Counted from the first letter of the stretch, positions 37,127-45,738 are shown. The stretch is 64,000 nt of DNA from Achromobacter xylosoxidans (GCF_002192695.1 NZ_MTLG01000117.1:53828-117827); one strand, 5' to 3'. Numbers and translations: made by a program. Notes: a model not told the origin generated them from the letters alone.

Positions 37127-38080
37127 CTACGGAGAGGGCGTCTTACGATATCGCGGAAGGCGTGCCAGGGAAAGAGGCGCGGGCATCGAATCCCTGGCCC
37201 ATAGGCTGAGCGCGGCGGCGAATCCCAGCACAACCTGGCGGTCCTCGTCGCAGCGGCGCATCAGATAGACGCTGGATGAGATCCGCGGCATGTCTTTTTC
37301 ATGGTTCAGTTCGCAGATCGCGACGGCATCGGCTCGCAGGCGCGCAATCGATTCGGGAACGATGGAGACGCCGAGCCCTGCCGCCACCAGATTGACCACG
37401 GCGGGCACTTCCACCACCTGTTGGACGATCTTCGGCTCGAAGCGCGAAAACAGGCAGGCCTGGTACACCGAGTCGGCAAAGATGGACGATCCCAGGCGGA
37501 AGAAGACGAAATCCTCGTTCTTCAATTCGTGCAGGCGTAGCCGTTTGCGATGCGACAGCGGATGGCCGGGCGGTAGCACCACGACCGACGAATCGTGCCA
37601 CAGCAGCTCGGCGGAGAACGCTGGATCGGCAGGAATGCCTCGCGAGAGGCACAGGTCCAGGCGCCTGTCCTGCAGCCCTGTCAGCTGATCGACGGGCGGC
37701 ATTTCCTTCAAGGCCACGTCCACCCGCGGCCGCTCCTGCCGGAACTCGCGTATGAACTGCGGCAACGTGCCGAGGAAGTGCGACCCGGTCAAGCCCAGCG
37801 TCACGCACCCTTCCAGGCCCTGCGCCACGCGCTGTACCTGGAGCCTGGCTTCGTCCAGGCGATCCAGCACGGCGTGGACATGGGGCAGCAGCACGCTGCC
37901 CGCTTCACTGAGCTGGACGCTTCTGCTGGTGCGTATGAAAAGACGCACGCCGAGGTCGTCCTCGAGGTTGCTGAGTTGCTGGCTGAGCGGCGGTTGCGAA
38001 ATGTGCAGCTTCTGGGCCGCTTTCGTGAAGCTCTGTTCTTCCGCAATCGCCGCAAAGTACCGAAGCTGCCGCAAGTCCAT
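37127..38080 (-). CDS. LysR-family transcriptional regulator
   Basis: 317 residues. The N-terminal domain MDLRQLRYFAAIAEEQSFTK, followed by ISQPPLSQQLSNLEDDLGVR, is a textbook LysR helix-turn-helix; an effector domain follows. It is divergent from a Bug binding-protein gene and an isochorismatase-family gene, with an ATCTAT-N11-ATAGAT box between them, so it probably controls that pair. Confidence 0.9.
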   Translation of the reverse strand: MDLRQLRYFAAIAEEQSFTKAAQKLHISQPPLSQQLSNLEDDLGVRLFIRTSRSVQLSEAGSVLLPHVHAVLDRLDEARLQVQRVAQGLEGCVTLGLTGSHFLGTLPQFIREFRQERPRVDVALKEMPPVDQLTGLQDRRLDLCLSRGIPADPAFSAELLWHDSSVVVLPPGHPLSHRKRLRLHELKNEDFVFFRLGSSIFADSVYQACLFSRFEPKIVQQVVEVPAVVNLVAAGLGVSIVPESIARLRADAVAICELNHEKDMPRISSSVYLMRRCDEDRQVVLGFAAALSLWARDSMPAPLSLARLPRYRKTPSP

Positions 38081-38093
38081 GGCTGGGCGTTCC

Positions 38094-38143
38094 GTCCAAT
38101 CTATTTGGAAGCACTATAGATGATTCCTTAATTCGTATTGGAC
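38094..38143. promoter_or_regulatory. LysR-type operator in the divergent LysR/Bug region
   Basis: ATCTAT (38099-38104) and ATAGAT (38116-38121) are separated by 11 bases, fitting the T-N11-A rule of LysR binding sites. A second exact inverted repeat, GTCCAAT (38094-38100) with ATTGGAC (38137-38143), frames it. The position just upstream of the LysR start suits autoregulation and divergent activation. Confidence 0.6.
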
Positions 38144-38234
38144 GATATTGATTCCGATGCCGAAAATTCCCTTCAACCTGGTTGTTTCAGTCGCAGCATG
38201 GAAGTTCCACTTCAACTCGAACGAATGGGTCAAG

Positions 38235-39206
38235 ATGAAAAAGACACTAAGTTTCTTTGCGCTGAGTTGTGCCCTGGCCATTACCCAGTCTGGCGCCGTC
38301 CATGCGCAGGGCTATCCGGCCAAGGCCGTCACGGTCATTGTTCCGCATGGACCAGGAGGGGCCAACGACGCGGTTGCCCGGCCCTTCGCCCAGAAAATCG
38401 GCGAGCGCCTGCACCAGGCCTTCGTGGTGGAGAACCGGGCGGGCGCGGGCGGCAATATCGGCATCGGCGTATCGGCGCGCGGCAGCCAGGACGGATACAA
38501 CCTGCTGCTGACCGTGGGCAGCAGCTATACCATCAGCCCGTTCGTCTACAAGAGCGTGCCATTCGACCCCAGGAAGGACTTCGAGCCCATCGGCCTGGTG
38601 GCGACGGCTCCGTACGTCTTGATCGTCAATCCTGAGCTGCCGGTAAAGACCGTGCAGGACCTGATTGCGTTGGCGAAAAGCAAGCCGGGCCAACTGCACA
38701 TGGCGTCCGCGGGCAACGGCACGCTCGATCACCTGCTCGGCGAAATGTTCAAGCGGGCGGCAGGCGTCGACATGCTGCATATCCCCTACAAGGGGGCGTC
38801 TGCCGCCAATACGGACATGGTGTCTGGCCGGGTGTCGGTGACTTTCACGAGCTGGCCCAGCGTCATGTCTTTCGTCCATGCCGGCAAGCTGCGCCTGATC
38901 GCGGTTGCGTCGTCCGAGCGGTCATCGTTGCTGCCGGACGTGCCGACCATTGCGGAGACCGTGCCTGGCGTCGCCGCCATGTCCTGGTATGGCCTGTTCG
39001 CCCCGGCCGGGACCCCGGCTGATGTCGTCGCAACGCTGCGGCGCGAGACCTCGGACGTACTTGCGGACAAGTCGTTTCAAGCCAGCTTGAAGGCCCAGGG
39101 CGCGGAAGCCGGGAAGGCAACTCCCGCTCAGTTCTCCGAGCTGATCGACACGGACCTGAAGACCTGGTCCGGAATCATCGAGCAGACCGGCGCCCGCGTG
39201 GAGTGA
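38235..39206 (+). CDS. Bug-family (TctC-type) periplasmic binding protein
   Basis: 323 residues from MKKTLSFFAL, chosen because it opens a proper signal peptide ending near VHAQ-GYP; the upstream in-frame extension of 29 codons does not. Bug traits are YPAKAVTVIVPHGPGGAND, FVVENRAGAGGNIG, PFDPRKDFEPIG and HIPYKGASAANTDMV. It is divergent from a LysR gene and 33 bases upstream of an isochorismatase-family gene, so its ligand may be an amide or the precursor of one. No tripartite membrane partner is adjacent. Confidence 0.88.
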   Translation: MKKTLSFFALSCALAITQSGAVHAQGYPAKAVTVIVPHGPGGANDAVARPFAQKIGERLHQAFVVENRAGAGGNIGIGVSARGSQDGYNLLLTVGSSYTISPFVYKSVPFDPRKDFEPIGLVATAPYVLIVNPELPVKTVQDLIALAKSKPGQLHMASAGNGTLDHLLGEMFKRAAGVDMLHIPYKGASAANTDMVSGRVSVTFTSWPSVMSFVHAGKLRLIAVASSERSSLLPDVPTIAETVPGVAAMSWYGLFAPAGTPADVVATLRRETSDVLADKSFQASLKAQGAEAGKATPAQFSELIDTDLKTWSGIIEQTGARVE

Positions 39207-39239
39207 CGGCGGCCAAATCCTTCTGTTTTGGAGTTTTGC

Positions 39240-39872
39240 ATGAGCAGCGCAGCGGAAAACTACAAGGGCGTGTGGGGGCATCGAGTCGGCTTTGGCGACA
39301 AGGCGGCGCTGCTGCTCGTCGACTTCGTGCAAGCCTACACGCGCGAAGAATCGCCCATGTTTGGCGCGGGCGTCGTGGACGCCGTGGCGCATGGCGCGGA
39401 AATCCTGCGCGCGGCGCGCGATGCCGGCATGATGGTCATCCACACCATGATCACGCACCAGTCCGGCACGCTGGCCGACGCCGGCGCCTGGTATCGCAAG
39501 TCGCCCATTCTTGAACTGTTCCAACACGCGCCCTACAACGAGTTCTGTGGCGGCGTGGAACCCCTGCCCGGTGAGATCGTCCTGCATAAGCAGTACGCCA
39601 GCAGCTTTTTCGGCACCAGCCTGGCCAGCACGCTGATGGCTGCCAGGGTCGACACCCTGATCGTGCTGGGCTGCTCCACGAGCGGCTGCGTGCGTGCGAC
39701 GGCGGTGGATGGCGTGCAGTATGGCTTGAACGTGATCGTGGTGCGGGAGGGGGTAGGGGACCGCCATCCGGATCCGCACGAGGCCAATCTCTTCGATATC
39801 GACAGCAAGTACGGGGATGTGGTGTCCAAGCGGGACGCGCTCGAATTCATCCGCACACAGTGGGTGGCGTAG
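39240..39872 (+). CDS. Isochorismatase-family amidohydrolase (N-carbamoylsarcosine/maleamate amidase-like)
   Basis: 210 residues from MSSAAENYKG, with GGAG 7 bases before the ATG; a TTG 12 bases earlier is less likely. The Asp of the triad is in ALLLVDFVQAY, and the nucleophile Cys is in LGCSTSGCVRATAVDG, a motif typical of N-carbamoylsarcosine amidase and maleamate amidase. It should hydrolyse a small amide or carbamoyl compound, giving ammonia. With the Bug protein it may form a small uptake-and-hydrolysis unit under the divergent LysR regulator. Confidence 0.85.
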   Translation: MSSAAENYKGVWGHRVGFGDKAALLLVDFVQAYTREESPMFGAGVVDAVAHGAEILRAARDAGMMVIHTMITHQSGTLADAGAWYRKSPILELFQHAPYNEFCGGVEPLPGEIVLHKQYASSFFGTSLASTLMAARVDTLIVLGCSTSGCVRATAVDGVQYGLNVIVVREGVGDRHPDPHEANLFDIDSKYGDVVSKRDALEFIRTQWVA

Positions 39873-39927
39873 CGGTTCGGATTGCCGCCGGAGCGCCAGG
39901 CGGCGGAACGATATCGGCGACAAAAAC

Positions 39928-39951
39928 AAAAAGCCCCGCCAAGGCGGGGCT
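39928..39951 (-). terminator. Rho-independent terminator after tRNA-Phe copy 2
   Basis: On the minus strand a 9-base GC stem (39943-39951 with 39932-39940) is followed by a T run (39928-39932). It is closely similar to the terminator of copy 1. Confidence 0.8.
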
Positions 39952-39967
39952 CGTTGCTTGAATCTTT

Positions 39968-40043
39968 TGGTGGCCTGGGGCGGAATCGAACCACCGACAC
40001 AAGGATTTTCAATCCTCTGCTCTACCGACTGAGCTACCAGGCC
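39968..40043 (-). tRNA. tRNA-Phe (GAA), copy 2
   Basis: 76 bases with encoded CCA, acceptor stem GGCCTGG/CCAGGCC, and anticodon GAA in loop TTGAAAA. The tRNA and five adjoining bases (81 in all, 39967-40047) are identical to copy 1 at 34489-34569. A TATAGT -10 box on the minus strand (40057-40062) with TGGCAC 17 bases upstream suggests its own promoter. Confidence 0.97.
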
Positions 40044-40343
40044 AACGAAGTCCGCAACTATACACAATTTTTTAGGCTTGTGCCAGTCGGGGGCGAAAAT
40101 CCCTGGATATTTCGTTTCCCGGCTGGGCCGCCGCATGAATCATGGGCAAATTGTTGGGCGGACGGCACGAAAGGTGCGACCCAAGGTCGCGGCCAGGGGG
40201 CGAAATGGCCTGGGGATAACCCGCAGGGGTATAATGATTAGCGGTCTGACGCTGCAGCCAGGTTTGTATATCCCGGTGCGGCGCCTCGTTCTTAGTGGCA
40301 GTACTTAACGCTTACGCGCGGATGGCCCGGCCATCCTTCCCAC
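40044..40343. promoter_or_regulatory. Intergenic region between tRNA-Phe copy 2 and hemA: promoters and hairpins
   Basis: This 300-base stretch holds the leftward tRNA promoter (-10 at 40057-40062). A rightward TATAAT at 40230-40235 is the best -10 candidate for hemA. A small hairpin occupies 40176-40190, and a perfect palindrome GGATGGCC/GGCCATCC lies at 40320-40336, just before the hemA start. No good ribosome site precedes the hemA ATG. No gene is seen in it. Confidence 0.55.
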
Positions 40344-41618
40344 ATGTCGGTAGCTGTCCTTGCCTTCGGTCTGAATCACACGTCCGCGCCGGTTTCGGTC
40401 CGCGAACGCGTTTCCATGCCCGTCGATCTGGTGAAGCCCGCGCTGGAAGGCCTGCGCTCGGCGTTCGGCGGCTCGGTCCGCGAAGCCGCCATCCTGTCCA
40501 CCTGTAACCGCACCGAGATCTATTGCGCCGCCGACGGCCACGTGGCCGATCAGCTGCCCGCCTGGCTGGCTGACTACAACCGCCTGGACGCCGGCACGCT
40601 GCGCCCGCATCTCTACCGCCATCACCAGGACGACGCCGTGCGCCACGCCTTCCGCGTGGCCAGCGGCCTGGACTCCATGGTGCTGGGCGAAACCCAGATC
40701 GTGGGCCAGATGAAGGATGCCGTGCGCGCCGCCGGCGAGGCCGGGTCGCTGGGCACCTTGTTGCACCAGATGTTCCAGCGCACCTTCTCGGTGGCCAAGG
40801 AAGTCCGGTCGCAGACCGCCATCGGCGCGCAGTCGGTGTCCATGGCTGCCGCCGCGGTGCGCCTGGCCGAGCGCGTGTTCGGCAACCTGGACCAGGCCCG
40901 CACGCTGTTCATCGGCGCGGGCGAAATGATCGAATTGTGCGCCACGCACTTTGCCGCGCAGCGTCCGCGCAGCATGGTGGTGGCCAACCGCACGGCCGAA
41001 CGCGCCGAGGTCCTGGCCAACCGCTTTGCCGCCAGCACCATGAAGCTGTCGGACCTGACGGACCGCCTGTCCGAGTTCGACGTCATCGTTTCCTGTACGG
41101 CAAGCTCCCTGCCCATCCTCGGTTTGGGGATGGTGGAACGGGCCACGCGCCTGCGCCGCCACCGTCCCATGGTCATGATCGACCTGGCCGTGCCGCGCGA
41201 CATCGAACCCGAGGTCGGCCGCCTGGACGACGTCTACCTGTATTCGGTGGACGACCTGGGCCGGCTGGTGCAGACCGGCACCGACGCGCGCCGCGCGGCT
41301 GTGGTGCAGGCCGAAGCCATCATCGAAACCCGCGTCCAGGGCTTCATGCACTGGATGCAGTCCCGCGAAGTGGTGCCCGTCATCCGCGACCTGCATCAGG
41401 CCGCCGAAGACGTGCGCAGCGCCGAGCTGGAGCGCGCCCGCCGCCTGCTGGCGCGGGGCGAATCGCCGGAAGCCGTGCTGGAACAACTGGCCCACGGCCT
41501 GACGCAGAAGTACCTGCACGGCCCGCTGGCGGCCCTGAACCGCAGCGAGGGCGACGACCGCAAGCAGCTGCTTGCCTGGATGCCGCGCCTGTTCCCCGGC
41601 CGCGACTCCCGCCGTTAG
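40344..41618 (+). CDS. hemA: Glutamyl-tRNA reductase
   Basis: 424 residues. It reduces glutamyl-tRNA to glutamate-1-semialdehyde, the first committed step of tetrapyrrole synthesis by the C5 route. The catalytic Cys is in AILSTCNRTEIY near residue 50, the tRNA/NADPH region shows SGLDSMVLGETQIVGQ, and the Rossmann part contains LFIGAGEMIELC. The C-terminal dimer helix is complete. It leads the hemA-prfA-prmC-grxD-ubiX run, an order conserved in many Betaproteobacteria. Confidence 0.97.
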   Translation: MSVAVLAFGLNHTSAPVSVRERVSMPVDLVKPALEGLRSAFGGSVREAAILSTCNRTEIYCAADGHVADQLPAWLADYNRLDAGTLRPHLYRHHQDDAVRHAFRVASGLDSMVLGETQIVGQMKDAVRAAGEAGSLGTLLHQMFQRTFSVAKEVRSQTAIGAQSVSMAAAAVRLAERVFGNLDQARTLFIGAGEMIELCATHFAAQRPRSMVVANRTAERAEVLANRFAASTMKLSDLTDRLSEFDVIVSCTASSLPILGLGMVERATRLRRHRPMVMIDLAVPRDIEPEVGRLDDVYLYSVDDLGRLVQTGTDARRAAVVQAEAIIETRVQGFMHWMQSREVVPVIRDLHQAAEDVRSAELERARRLLARGESPEAVLEQLAHGLTQKYLHGPLAALNRSEGDDRKQLLAWMPRLFPGRDSRR

Positions 41619-41634
41619 CGACTCTGCCCCACGT

Positions 41635-41650
41635 CCCGCCTTCTGGCGGG
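41635..41650 (+). other. Small hairpin between hemA and prfA
   Basis: CCCGCC (41635-41640) pairs with GGCGGG (41645-41650) around loop TTCT. Only short T-containing sequence follows, so read-through into prfA is likely. Confidence 0.4.
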
Positions 41651-41708
41651 CGTTCGTCTTTTGGGCGCCCGCTATCCGCTTTCCCGCTTTTCTTTTTGGT
41701 CATTCCCC

Positions 41709-42791
41709 ATGAAATCTTCCATGCGCAGCCGGCTGGAGCATCTGTGTCACCGCCTGATCGAGGTCGACGCGCTGCTCGCCGAACCGGAAACCGCGTCCGA
41801 CATGGACCGTTTCCGCAAGCTTTCGCGCGAACGCGCGGAGCTGGAACCCGTGGTCGAGGCGTTCACGGCCTTCGCCCGCACCGAGGATGATCTGGCCGCG
41901 GCCCAGGAAATGCTGTCCGACCCGGACCTGAAATCCATGGCCGAGGACGAGATCAAGTCCGGCCGCGTCAAGCTCGAGGAACTGGAAGGCGCGCTTCAGC
42001 TGTTGCTGCTGCCGCGCGACCCCAACGACGGACGCAGCGTGTTCCTGGAAATCCGTGCCGGCACGGGCGGCGACGAAAGCGCGCTGTTCTCGGGCGACCT
42101 GCTGCGCATGTACACGCGCTACGCGGAACAGCGCGGCTGGCGCGTGGAGCTGATGTCGGAGAGTGCATCCGAGCTGGGCGGCTACAAGGAAGTGATCGCG
42201 CGCATCGACGGCGACGGCGCCTATGGCCGCCTCAAGTTCGAATCCGGCGCGCACCGCGTGCAGCGCGTGCCCGCCACCGAGGCGCAGGGCCGCATCCATA
42301 CCTCGGCCTGCACGGTGGCCATCATGGCCGAGGCGGACGAGATGTCGGAAATCGTCATCAACCCCAACGATCTGCGCATCGACACCTTTCGCGCCAGCGG
42401 CGCGGGCGGCCAGCACATCAACAAGACCGATTCGGCGGTGCGCATCACCCACCTGCCGACCGGGCTGGTGGTGGAATGCCAGGACGACCGTTCCCAGCAC
42501 CGCAACAAGGACAAGGCCATGCAGGTGCTGGCCGCGCGTCTCAAGGACAAGGAAACCCGCGAACGGCAGAGCAAGGAAGCCGCCGAGCGCAAGAGCCTGA
42601 TCGGCTCGGGCGACCGTTCCGAGCGCATCCGCACCTACAACTTCCCGCAGGGCCGCGTGACGGATCACCGCATCAACCTGACGCTGTACAAGCTGCAGCA
42701 GATCATGGAAGGCGATCTGGAAGAGCTGACCGGCGCCCTGATCTCCGAACACCAGGCCGAGCAGCTGGCGGCGCTGGGCGACGATATCTGA
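41709..42791 (+). CDS. prfA: Peptide chain release factor 1
   Basis: 360 residues from MKSSMRSRLEH, the standard RF1 length; the upstream in-frame extension is not part of the family. It recognises UAA and UAG stop codons through the PAT tripeptide in VPATEAQGRIHTS. It triggers peptide release through GGQ in GAGGQHINKTDSAVR. The next gene encodes the methyltransferase that modifies that Gln, 8 bases downstream. Confidence 0.97.
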   Translation: MKSSMRSRLEHLCHRLIEVDALLAEPETASDMDRFRKLSRERAELEPVVEAFTAFARTEDDLAAAQEMLSDPDLKSMAEDEIKSGRVKLEELEGALQLLLLPRDPNDGRSVFLEIRAGTGGDESALFSGDLLRMYTRYAEQRGWRVELMSESASELGGYKEVIARIDGDGAYGRLKFESGAHRVQRVPATEAQGRIHTSACTVAIMAEADEMSEIVINPNDLRIDTFRASGAGGQHINKTDSAVRITHLPTGLVVECQDDRSQHRNKDKAMQVLAARLKDKETRERQSKEAAERKSLIGSGDRSERIRTYNFPQGRVTDHRINLTLYKLQQIMEGDLEELTGALISEHQAEQLAALGDDI

Positions 42792-42799
42792 GCCCGGCC

Positions 42800-43624
42800 A
42801 TGACGCCGCCCCAGCTGAAAAGCCTGCTGCTCGACACGCGCCTGCCCCGCCTGGAGGTGCGCATGCTGCTGGAGCACGTGCTGGCCAAGCCGCGCGCCTG
42901 GCTGCTCGCGCACGATACTGATCCTTTGCTGCCGGAAACGGCCGCGGCCTACGAGGCCTTGGCCCAGCGGCGCCTGGCCGGGGAGCCCATGGCCTATCTG
43001 GTGGGCCACCGCGAATTCATGGGCCACCGCTTCCGCGTGACCCCGGACGTGCTGATTCCGCGCCCGGACACCGAGGTGCTGGTGGAGACCGCGCTGGAAT
43101 GCCTGGCCGGCCTGGCCGCGCCCGCCGTGCTGGACCTGGGCACTGGCAGCGGCGCCATCGCCATTTCGATTGCGCTGGCGCGCCGCGACGCGCGGGTGAT
43201 GGCCTCCGACGTCAGCGCCGCCGCGTTGGCGGTCGCCGCCGCCAACGCCTGGGACCTGGCCGCTTCCGTGCGCCTGGTCGAAGGTAGCTGGTATGACGCC
43301 GTGCCTGCAGGCGAGGGTTTCGACCTGGTCGTGTCCAATCCGCCCTATGTGGCTTGCGACGACCCGCACCTGGATCAGGGCGACGTGCGTTTCGAGCCGC
43401 GCGGGGCGCTGACCGACGGCGCGGGCGGTCTGGAAGACCTGGCCCGCATCGTCCAGGGCGCCGGCCGCCACCTGAAACGGGGCGGCGCCCTGTGGATGGA
43501 GCATGGCTGGGACCAGGCGCAAGCCGTGCGGGACCTGCTGGCCGCGGCCGGATTCCAGGACGTGCACAGCCGACAGGACCTGGCCGGCATCGAGCGTATT
43601 TCCGGGGGGCGGCTGGCCGCCTGA
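42800..43624 (+). CDS. prmC: Release factor glutamine N5-methyltransferase
   Basis: 274 residues from MTPPQLKSLLL. It methylates the Gln of the GGQ motif of release factors with S-adenosylmethionine. Visible features are the PrmC entry segment MGHRFRVTPDVLIPRPDTE, the SAM-binding VLDLGTGSGAIAIS and the catalytic VVSNPPYVA. It directly follows prfA, its substrate gene, as in most bacteria. Confidence 0.96.
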   Translation: MTPPQLKSLLLDTRLPRLEVRMLLEHVLAKPRAWLLAHDTDPLLPETAAAYEALAQRRLAGEPMAYLVGHREFMGHRFRVTPDVLIPRPDTEVLVETALECLAGLAAPAVLDLGTGSGAIAISIALARRDARVMASDVSAAALAVAAANAWDLAASVRLVEGSWYDAVPAGEGFDLVVSNPPYVACDDPHLDQGDVRFEPRGALTDGAGGLEDLARIVQGAGRHLKRGGALWMEHGWDQAQAVRDLLAAAGFQDVHSRQDLAGIERISGGRLAA

Positions 43625-43677
43625 CCGGATTCCCGGCGGGGCGCCCAGGGTATCCGGGCGGATTTTCCTGCTGTACC

Positions 43678-43683
43678 TATAAT
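43678..43683 (+). promoter_or_regulatory. Candidate -10 element for grxD
   Basis: A perfect TATAAT hexamer lies 36 bases before the grxD start in an otherwise GC-rich gap. No clear -35 element was found at the expected distance, so the call is tentative. Confidence 0.45.
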
Positions 43684-43718
43684 TGGCGTATTCCGTTATG
43701 CCTGTCCAAGAGACCACC

Positions 43719-44045
43719 ATGAGCGACGTTCAAGAATTCATCCGCGAAACCGTGACCCAGCACCCCGTCGTGCTGTTCATGAAGGGCACCGCCCAATTCC
43801 CGCAATGCGGCTTTTCCGGCAAGGCCATCCAGATCCTGAAGGGCTGTGGCGTGAAGAAGCTGGTCACCGTCAATGTGCTGGAAGACGACGAAGTCCGCCA
43901 GGGCATCAAGGAATTCTCCAACTGGCCCACGATTCCGCAGCTGTACGTGGCTGGCGAATTCATCGGCGGTTCGGACATCATGAACGAGATGAACGAGTCC
44001 GGCGAACTGAAGACGCTGCTGGATCAATCCGGCGCAACGGCCTGA
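43719..44045 (+). CDS. grxD: Monothiol glutaredoxin (Grx4 family)
   Basis: 108 residues from MSDVQEFIRETV, the usual Grx4 length. The active site is CGFS in PQCGFSGKAIQIL near residues 30-33. Glutathione-binding features WPTIPQLYVAGEFIGGSDI are present. Such proteins bind a [2Fe-2S] cluster with glutathione and deliver iron-sulfur clusters. It sits between prmC and ubiX. Confidence 0.96.
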   Translation: MSDVQEFIRETVTQHPVVLFMKGTAQFPQCGFSGKAIQILKGCGVKKLVTVNVLEDDEVRQGIKEFSNWPTIPQLYVAGEFIGGSDIMNEMNESGELKTLLDQSGATA

Positions 44046-44053
44046 TCAAGCCC

Positions 44054-44617
44054 ATGCGGCGACTGGTCATCGGCATCACGGGCGCCACGGGCTCCCTGTA
44101 CGCCGTGCGCATGCTGCAGGCATTGCGCGGCGTGGACGATGTCGAAACGCATCTGGTGGTGTCGGCCTCCGGCGTGCTGAACATCAAGCACGAGCTGGAC
44201 GTCAGCCGTCACGATGTCTATGCCCTGGCCGACCACGTGCACAGCGTGCGAGACGTGGGCGCCACGCTAGCCAGCGGCGCGTTCCAGACGGCCGGCATGG
44301 TCATCGTGCCGTGCTCCATGCGCACGCTGGCGGCCGTGGCCCACGGCCTCTCGGATAACTTGATCACCCGCGCCGCCGACGTCACCCTCAAGGAACGCCG
44401 GCGCCTGGTGATGATGGTGCGCGAGACACCCTTCAATCTGGCGCATCTGCGCAACATGACCGCCGTTACCGAAATGGGCGGCATCGTGTTTCCGCCGCTG
44501 CCCGCGTTCTACCACCGGCCCGCTTCCATCGAAGAGATGGTGGACCATACCGTGGCGCGGGTGCTGGAGCTGTTCGATATCGTCGTGCCGGGACCACATT
44601 GGGAAGGCATGAAGTAA
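44054..44617 (+). CDS. ubiX: Flavin prenyltransferase UbiX
   Basis: 187 residues from MRRLVIGITGATGSLYAVRM. It makes prenylated FMN, the cofactor for UbiD-type decarboxylases in ubiquinone synthesis. The flavin-binding start GITGATGS, the VIVPCSMRTLAAVAHGLSDN segment and the RRLVMMVRETPFN motif (Arg and Glu for prenyl phosphate) are diagnostic. It starts 8 bases after grxD and ends at a bidirectional terminator. Confidence 0.95.
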   Translation: MRRLVIGITGATGSLYAVRMLQALRGVDDVETHLVVSASGVLNIKHELDVSRHDVYALADHVHSVRDVGATLASGAFQTAGMVIVPCSMRTLAAVAHGLSDNLITRAADVTLKERRRLVMMVRETPFNLAHLRNMTAVTEMGGIVFPPLPAFYHRPASIEEMVDHTVARVLELFDIVVPGPHWEGMK

Positions 44618-44633
44618 CGATCGCCGCATCAAA

Positions 44634-44661
44634 AAAAGAGCTCCAGGTCTGGAGCTCTTTT
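44634..44661. terminator. Bidirectional Rho-independent terminator between ubiX and the pca operon
   Basis: A 9-base perfect stem (44638-44646 with 44649-44657) is flanked by A residues on one side and T residues on the other. It can therefore end both the rightward ubiX transcript and the leftward pca operon. Confidence 0.9.
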
Positions 44662-44692
44662 CATTTGCGCGATGGCGCCGGGTTGCTGGCGA

Positions 44693-45733
44693 TTACACCG
44701 TTGCGATCGGCGTGACCGGCGAACCGATTGCATGCGGCAGGCGCAGGGGCGGGGCGGTCAGCATGAAGTGGTGCCGGCCGTTGGCGTGCAGCCAGTCGGC
44801 CAGGTCCTTCAGGTACCAGAGTTCCGCCAGCGGCAGTCCCAGTTTGAACAGGCAATGGTGATGCAGCGGCAGCATGGCGCGTGGGCCGGTCTTCTCGCGC
44901 GCGGGGTAGGCTTCCACGGCGTAGTTGTCGGCGCAGATGGCGGCGATGCCGCTGTCCGTGATCCATTGCAGCAGCGCCTGGTCGGTGCCGTCCAGCGCCG
45001 CGCCGTAGGTGTGCAGCGTTTCGGCGTCGGGCGTGCCGTTCATGGCGACCACCGCTTCCGCGTAGCCGGTGCGCAGCACCAGCATGTCGCCGGCTTCGAC
45101 GCTGATGCCGTCCGTCTTCAGTACATGCATCAGTTCCGCGTGGCCGATCAGCGTGCGGCCGGGGCCGTAGTGGCGGAACAGGTCCACCAGCACGCCGCGG
45201 CCCTGCATGCCCTTTTGCGCCAGGTTTTCCACGCCCAGCTTCAGCGCCGCTGACGGGCCGCCGCTGTTGCAGCCGCAGCCGGTATGGTCGCCGTCAGCCG
45301 GGCCGATGACGTCCACGCCGGCCTGGTAGCCGTTGTAGTAGCGCAGTTCGGGCTTGCCGTCGCCATCGGCGTCGAACAGGGCGCCCACGTGGGCCAGCGC
45401 GTCCCATTGCGTCGAATACTGCATCGACAGCAGCACCTGGTCGTCGCTCAGCACGTCCACCGCGTCCGGGTTGACGTTGCGCAGCGGGAAGTTCAGGTAG
45501 GGCGTGTCCGCCAGGCGCGTGGGGCTCAGCTGCGGCGGATGGCGGCGCGGGTTGAGCACGTTGCCGCCGGGCAGGTCCAGCGGCAGCGACAGGCAGAAGG
45601 TCTTGCCCGCGCGGATTTCACGCGCGCCTTTCAGGACCTGTTCTTCGGTGATGAGGTTCAGGCGGCCGAGTTGGTCGTCGGGCCCGAAGTCGCCCCAATT
45701 GGAGCCTTCGGGCCGGTGTTTCCAGCGCTGCAT
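44693..45733 (-). CDS. Cyclase family protein (kynurenine formamidase-like fold)
   Basis: 346 residues. The cyclase/kynurenine formamidase-type fold is suggested by WGDFGPDDQLGRLNLITEEQ at the start, the metal-site-like STQWDALAHVGALFD near residue 110, and MLVLRTGYAEA later. Members hydrolyse amides, lactones or esters of aromatic-derived compounds with a divalent metal. It is last in the pca operon, 5 bases after pcaD, so it probably prepares or clears a substrate entering the beta-ketoadipate route. The exact reaction is not readable. Confidence 0.75.
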   Translation of the reverse strand: MQRWKHRPEGSNWGDFGPDDQLGRLNLITEEQVLKGAREIRAGKTFCLSLPLDLPGGNVLNPRRHPPQLSPTRLADTPYLNFPLRNVNPDAVDVLSDDQVLLSMQYSTQWDALAHVGALFDADGDGKPELRYYNGYQAGVDVIGPADGDHTGCGCNSGGPSAALKLGVENLAQKGMQGRGVLVDLFRHYGPGRTLIGHAELMHVLKTDGISVEAGDMLVLRTGYAEAVVAMNGTPDAETLHTYGAALDGTDQALLQWITDSGIAAICADNYAVEAYPAREKTGPRAMLPLHHHCLFKLGLPLAELWYLKDLADWLHANGRHHFMLTAPPLRLPHAIGSPVTPIATV

Positions 45734-45738
45734 GCCGC

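Noticed and set aside
34566..39967. Genomic island integrated at tRNA-Phe
   Set aside because: Direct tRNA repeats are present, but there is no integrase, no mobility gene and no evident composition shift, and both tRNA copies keep promoters and terminators. Kept only as a finding on duplication.
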